Below are positions 34,023-36,511 of a stretch of 36,511 bases of DNA, piece after piece. A program made the translations under genes and the position numbers. Under the pieces are notes generated by a model. It worked only from the letters and a program-made list of their open reading frames with translations, did no database searches and was not told the origin of the DNA. Location of the stretch: NCBI GenBank assembly GCA_903880005.1, contig CAIRNV010000190.1, positions 1 through 36,511 on the forward strand, given 5' to 3'. Position 1 is the first letter of the stretch. Every line of letters starts with the position of its first letter. Origin of the DNA: an uncultured Verrucomicrobiota bacterium (lineage in GTDB: Bacteria > Verrucomicrobiota > Verrucomicrobiia > Limisphaerales > UBA9464).

Positions 34023-36353
34023 ATGAGCTACCAAGTCTTCAAGAAGGGCCGCGGAGGATCCACGTTCAAGCCCTCGGGCGGCATCGCCGCCGGGCCAGCC
34101 CGCCCGGCCGCCACCCCGCAACAATCTTCGCAGTCGTCCCCGCCGCCCAGGACCCGGGACTCATCCGCGGCCCACGCCGAGGAACGCCGCAACCGCCGCC
34201 GCCTCGAGGAGGAAATCCGCCGCGCCGAAAACCTCGCCGCCGGCCTCCCCGAGGACGCCGTGCCCGAGTCCGCCCCGGACTATGCCGCCTCCGGGCGCGA
34301 CCAGTCGTACCGGCGCCCCATCGACGACGACGACGAGTCCCATGAGCCCCGGCGGACGGGCGCCCGGCCCGACGACGACCGCGACCGTCGCGACGACGAG
34401 CGCGGCGACGCCGTCCACCGCGACGACGAGGGGGAACGCGACGAGGCCGGGGCAGATGGCGACGCGGATCGTGAGGGCGAACGCGAGGGCGAACGCGAGG
34501 GCGACTCCGACGCAGGGCGCGACCGCGCCCGGGGCGGACGCGGCCGACGAGGCCGTTCCCCGCGTCGGCGCGGGCGCGGCCGCGACTCGGATGACGCGCC
34601 GCGCCTCGACCGCGAGGGCCGCGGGGAGGGCCAGGAACGGGCCGGGGGCGATGATCGCGACGAGGATTCCGGGCGACGCGACGAACGGTCGCGTGCCCAC
34701 GCCGAGCCTCAGAGGTCCGGCGGCCGGGACGCCGCCCGCAAGGTTCGGGAGCCCGTGGAGCCCGAGCCGAAGGTCTCGAAGGAGGTCATCATCAGCGCGG
34801 AGCCGCTCGAGAGCCGCGTGGCCGTGCTCGAGGACAGCCGGCTCGAGGAGTTCACCGTCGAGCGCACGAACGACGCCCGGCTCGTCGGCTCCATCTACAA
34901 GGGCAAGGTCAAGAACCTCGAGGACAACCTGAAGGCCGCGTTCGTGGACATCGGCTTCGAGAAGAACGCCTTCCTCCACTACTGGGACATCGTGCCCAGC
35001 TCCCTGGACTCCAACGTCGAGATCGTGGAGCGCCATGACGGCCGGGCGCGCCGCAACGACAAGCCCAAGTTCACCCAGAAGGACGTCCCCCGCCTCTTCC
35101 CCCCGGGCTCGGAAATCATCGTCCAGGTCACCAAGGACGCCATCGGCACCAAGGGGCCCCGCGTCACCACCAACCTCTCCCTGCCCGGACGCTACCTCGT
35201 CCTGCTTCCCAACTCCGACCAGTCCGGCATCTCCCGCAAGATCGAGAGCGGCGAGGAACGCCAGCGCCTGAAGAAGATCGTCCGCGAGCTCTCCATCCCC
35301 GAGGGCATGGGCGTCATCGTGCGGACCGCCGGCGAGGGGAAGCTCAAGCGCTACTTCATCCGCGACCTCGCCATGCTCCTGGAGGAGTGGAAGGAGGTGC
35401 AACAGCACATCAAGGAGCAGCCGCTCGCCACCTGCGTCTTCCAGGAGCCCGACCTCATCGAGCGCACCGTGCGCGACTTCCTCACCGAGGACGTGACCCG
35501 CATCGTCATCGACAACCACGGCAAGTTTGAATACATCCGCGACGCGATCGCCCGCATCTCCAAGCGGTCGTCCGGGCGCATCCACTTCTACAACGAGGCC
35601 GAGCCCCTGTTCGACCGCTTCAACATCACCCGGCAACTGGAGTCCGCCTTCTCCCGCCAGGTCTCCCTCAAGTCGGGCGGCTACCTCGTCATCGACGAGA
35701 CCGAGGCGCTCGTGGCCGTGGACGTCAACACCGGCAAGCACAAGGGCGGCAAGGACCACGACTCCGCCATCCTCCGCGTCAACCTGGAGGCGGCCGACGA
35801 GATCTGCCGCCAGCTCCGGCTCCGCAACATGGGCGGCATCATCGTCCTGGACTTCATCGACATGCGCTCGCGCCGCGACCAGCAGCAGGTGTACCAGCGC
35901 GTCAAGGAGGGCCTCCGCCGCGACAAGGCCAAGACCCACGTCCTCGCCCTCTCCCCCCTCGGCCTCATGGAGATGACCCGGCAACGCCAGACCGAGTCCG
36001 TCCAGTCCTCCCTCTACGAGGACTGCGTCCACTGCCGCGGCCGGGGCTTCATCAAGTCCGCCGAGACCATGTCCGTCGAGATCCAGCGCAAGCTCACCGC
36101 CATCCTCAAGGCTCGTCCACGCGACGACTCCGACTTCCAGGTCAAGGTCGTCTGCAACCCCCGCGTCCTCGACCGCCTGCGCACCCGCGACGAACGCCTC
36201 CTCATCGACCTCGAGAAGCGCTTCTTCGCCAAGCTCACGTTCCGCCCCGACGGCTCCTTCCACAACGAGCAGTGGATCGTGTACAACGCGCTCACGAACG
36301 ACGAGATCGCCCGCGCGGGCATCGACGAGCAGCACCATCAACACGGGGCCTAA
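34023..36353 (+). CDS. Ribonuclease E/G with a long disordered N-terminal extension
   Basis: A 776-residue endoribonuclease of the RNase E/G family for mRNA decay and rRNA processing. The catalytic core starts at about residue 253. It has an S1 RNA-binding region (about 285-390), then Asp567 (VAVDVNTGKHKGG) and Asp610 (GGIIVLDFIDMR), and the zinc-link Cys668-x-x-Cys671 (CVHCRGRG). The 43- and 58-residue spacings match Asp303, Asp346 and Cys404 of E. coli RNase E. Residues 1-252 are low-complexity and highly charged (REGEREGEREGDSD; RGGRGRRGRSPRRRGRGR), whereas E. coli RNase E carries its disordered scaffold at the C-terminus. Start is ATG at 34023, 18 bases after rodA. Co-transcription with the shape operon is likely. 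A repeat element starts 8 bases after its stop. Confidence 0.95.
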   Translation: MSYQVFKKGRGGSTFKPSGGIAAGPARPAATPQQSSQSSPPPRTRDSSAAHAEERRNRRRLEEEIRRAENLAAGLPEDAVPESAPDYAASGRDQSYRRPIDDDDESHEPRRTGARPDDDRDRRDDERGDAVHRDDEGERDEAGADGDADREGEREGEREGDSDAGRDRARGGRGRRGRSPRRRGRGRDSDDAPRLDREGRGEGQERAGGDDRDEDSGRRDERSRAHAEPQRSGGRDAARKVREPVEPEPKVSKEVIISAEPLESRVAVLEDSRLEEFTVERTNDARLVGSIYKGKVKNLEDNLKAAFVDIGFEKNAFLHYWDIVPSSLDSNVEIVERHDGRARRNDKPKFTQKDVPRLFPPGSEIIVQVTKDAIGTKGPRVTTNLSLPGRYLVLLPNSDQSGISRKIESGEERQRLKKIVRELSIPEGMGVIVRTAGEGKLKRYFIRDLAMLLEEWKEVQQHIKEQPLATCVFQEPDLIERTVRDFLTEDVTRIVIDNHGKFEYIRDAIARISKRSSGRIHFYNEAEPLFDRFNITRQLESAFSRQVSLKSGGYLVIDETEALVAVDVNTGKHKGGKDHDSAILRVNLEAADEICRQLRLRNMGGIIVLDFIDMRSRRDQQQVYQRVKEGLRRDKAKTHVLALSPLGLMEMTRQRQTESVQSSLYEDCVHCRGRGFIKSAETMSVEIQRKLTAILKARPRDDSDFQVKVVCNPRVLDRLRTRDERLLIDLEKRFFAKLTFRPDGSFHNEQWIVYNALTNDEIARAGIDEQHHQHGA
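34473..34508 (+). repeat. 12-bp tandem repeat in the ribonuclease N-terminal region
   Basis: GAGGGCGAACGC occurs exactly twice in tandem (34473-34484 and 34485-34496), followed by a partial third unit, GAGGGCGACTCC. It encodes the EGER repeats. Because the unit is a multiple of three, slippage would change the length of the disordered region without breaking the frame. Confidence 0.75.
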
Positions 36354-36361
36354 ACCACCCC

Positions 36362-36511
36362 TTAGCCGGAACGATTCAGTTGGGAGGGAAGTGATTGCGC
36401 CGCAGATTCTTTCGCAAGACGAGGAGTGAGCGAGGCGCGGGCCAGTGCCAGGCCCGTAACGAGCGAAGGACGAAGCTCTTGCGAAAGAAGATCCAGCAAG
36501 CACGACCGATC
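36362..36511 (+). repeat. 170-bp interspersed inverted-repeat element, copy 3 (cut by window end)
   Basis: The left end TTAGCCGGAACGATTCAG begins 8 bases after the ribonuclease stop. The copy follows the other two without gaps for 150 bases, so about the last 20 bases lie outside the window. Its inner arms 36407-36419 and 36477-36489 are perfectly complementary over 13 bp, with base changes relative to copy 1 on both sides that keep pairing. The central hairpin is GGGCC (36439-36443)/GGCCC (36451-36455). Orientation is the same as in copies 1 and 2. Confidence 0.85.

Overview
This is a chromosomal window of very high G+C from what is most likely a member of the Verrucomicrobiota (PVC group). 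The evidence is the gene content. There are very large secreted proteins built from lamin-tail, CotH and PKD modules with a shared C-terminal beta module, and a PVC-type membrane-bound dehydrogenase with HEAT repeats and a c-type heme domain. There is also a Sel1 remnant with a tail I associate with Verrucomicrobiota, a solitary pseudopilin of the kind common in this phylum, and an mreBCD-pbp2-rodA-rne cluster. No tRNA, rRNA, CRISPR array, phage or intact insertion sequence is visible.

Layout. Positions 184-5424 (-) encode a giant secreted subtilase. 5545-6294 (+) is a NarL-type response regulator divergent from it. 6570-11810 (-) is a giant lamin-tail/CotH protein. A minus-strand run from 16679 down to 12082 holds an STAS protein, an MBL-fold hydrolase, a pseudopilin, a membrane CotH kinase and a small membrane protein whose start overlaps the CotH stop (GTGA). 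16951-17112 (-) is the tail of a broken Sel1-repeat gene. 17513-22048 (-) is a 1511-residue fusion of isochorismatase-like, ThuA-like, dehydrogenase, HEAT and cytochrome c domains. 22171-28239 (+) is a compact six-gene cluster: DUF4178, a 48-aa membrane peptide, DUF350, a membrane spermidine-synthase-like enzyme, an FAD oxidoreductase and SpeD. It looks like a membrane-associated polyamine system of unknown purpose. 28327-36353 (+) is the rod-shape operon mreB, mreC, mreD, pbp2, rodA followed by rne/rng.

The main unexplained structure is a family of 170-bp interspersed elements with 23-bp terminal inverted repeats. There are two complete copies (6403-6572 and 17115-17284), one copy cut by the window end (36362-36511), and several partial or solo ends. 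Element ends supply the stop codons of both giant secreted proteins and appear to encode the N-terminal leader of the pseudopilin. A full copy is fused in frame to the Sel1 remnant. The arms of the complete copies show compensatory base changes, which suggests the element folds as a hairpin in RNA or single-stranded DNA.

The rod-shape operon and rne are housekeeping. The polyamine cluster, the five-part dehydrogenase fusion and the repeat family are the parts most worth following up. All family names come from motif reading alone; no database search was possible.
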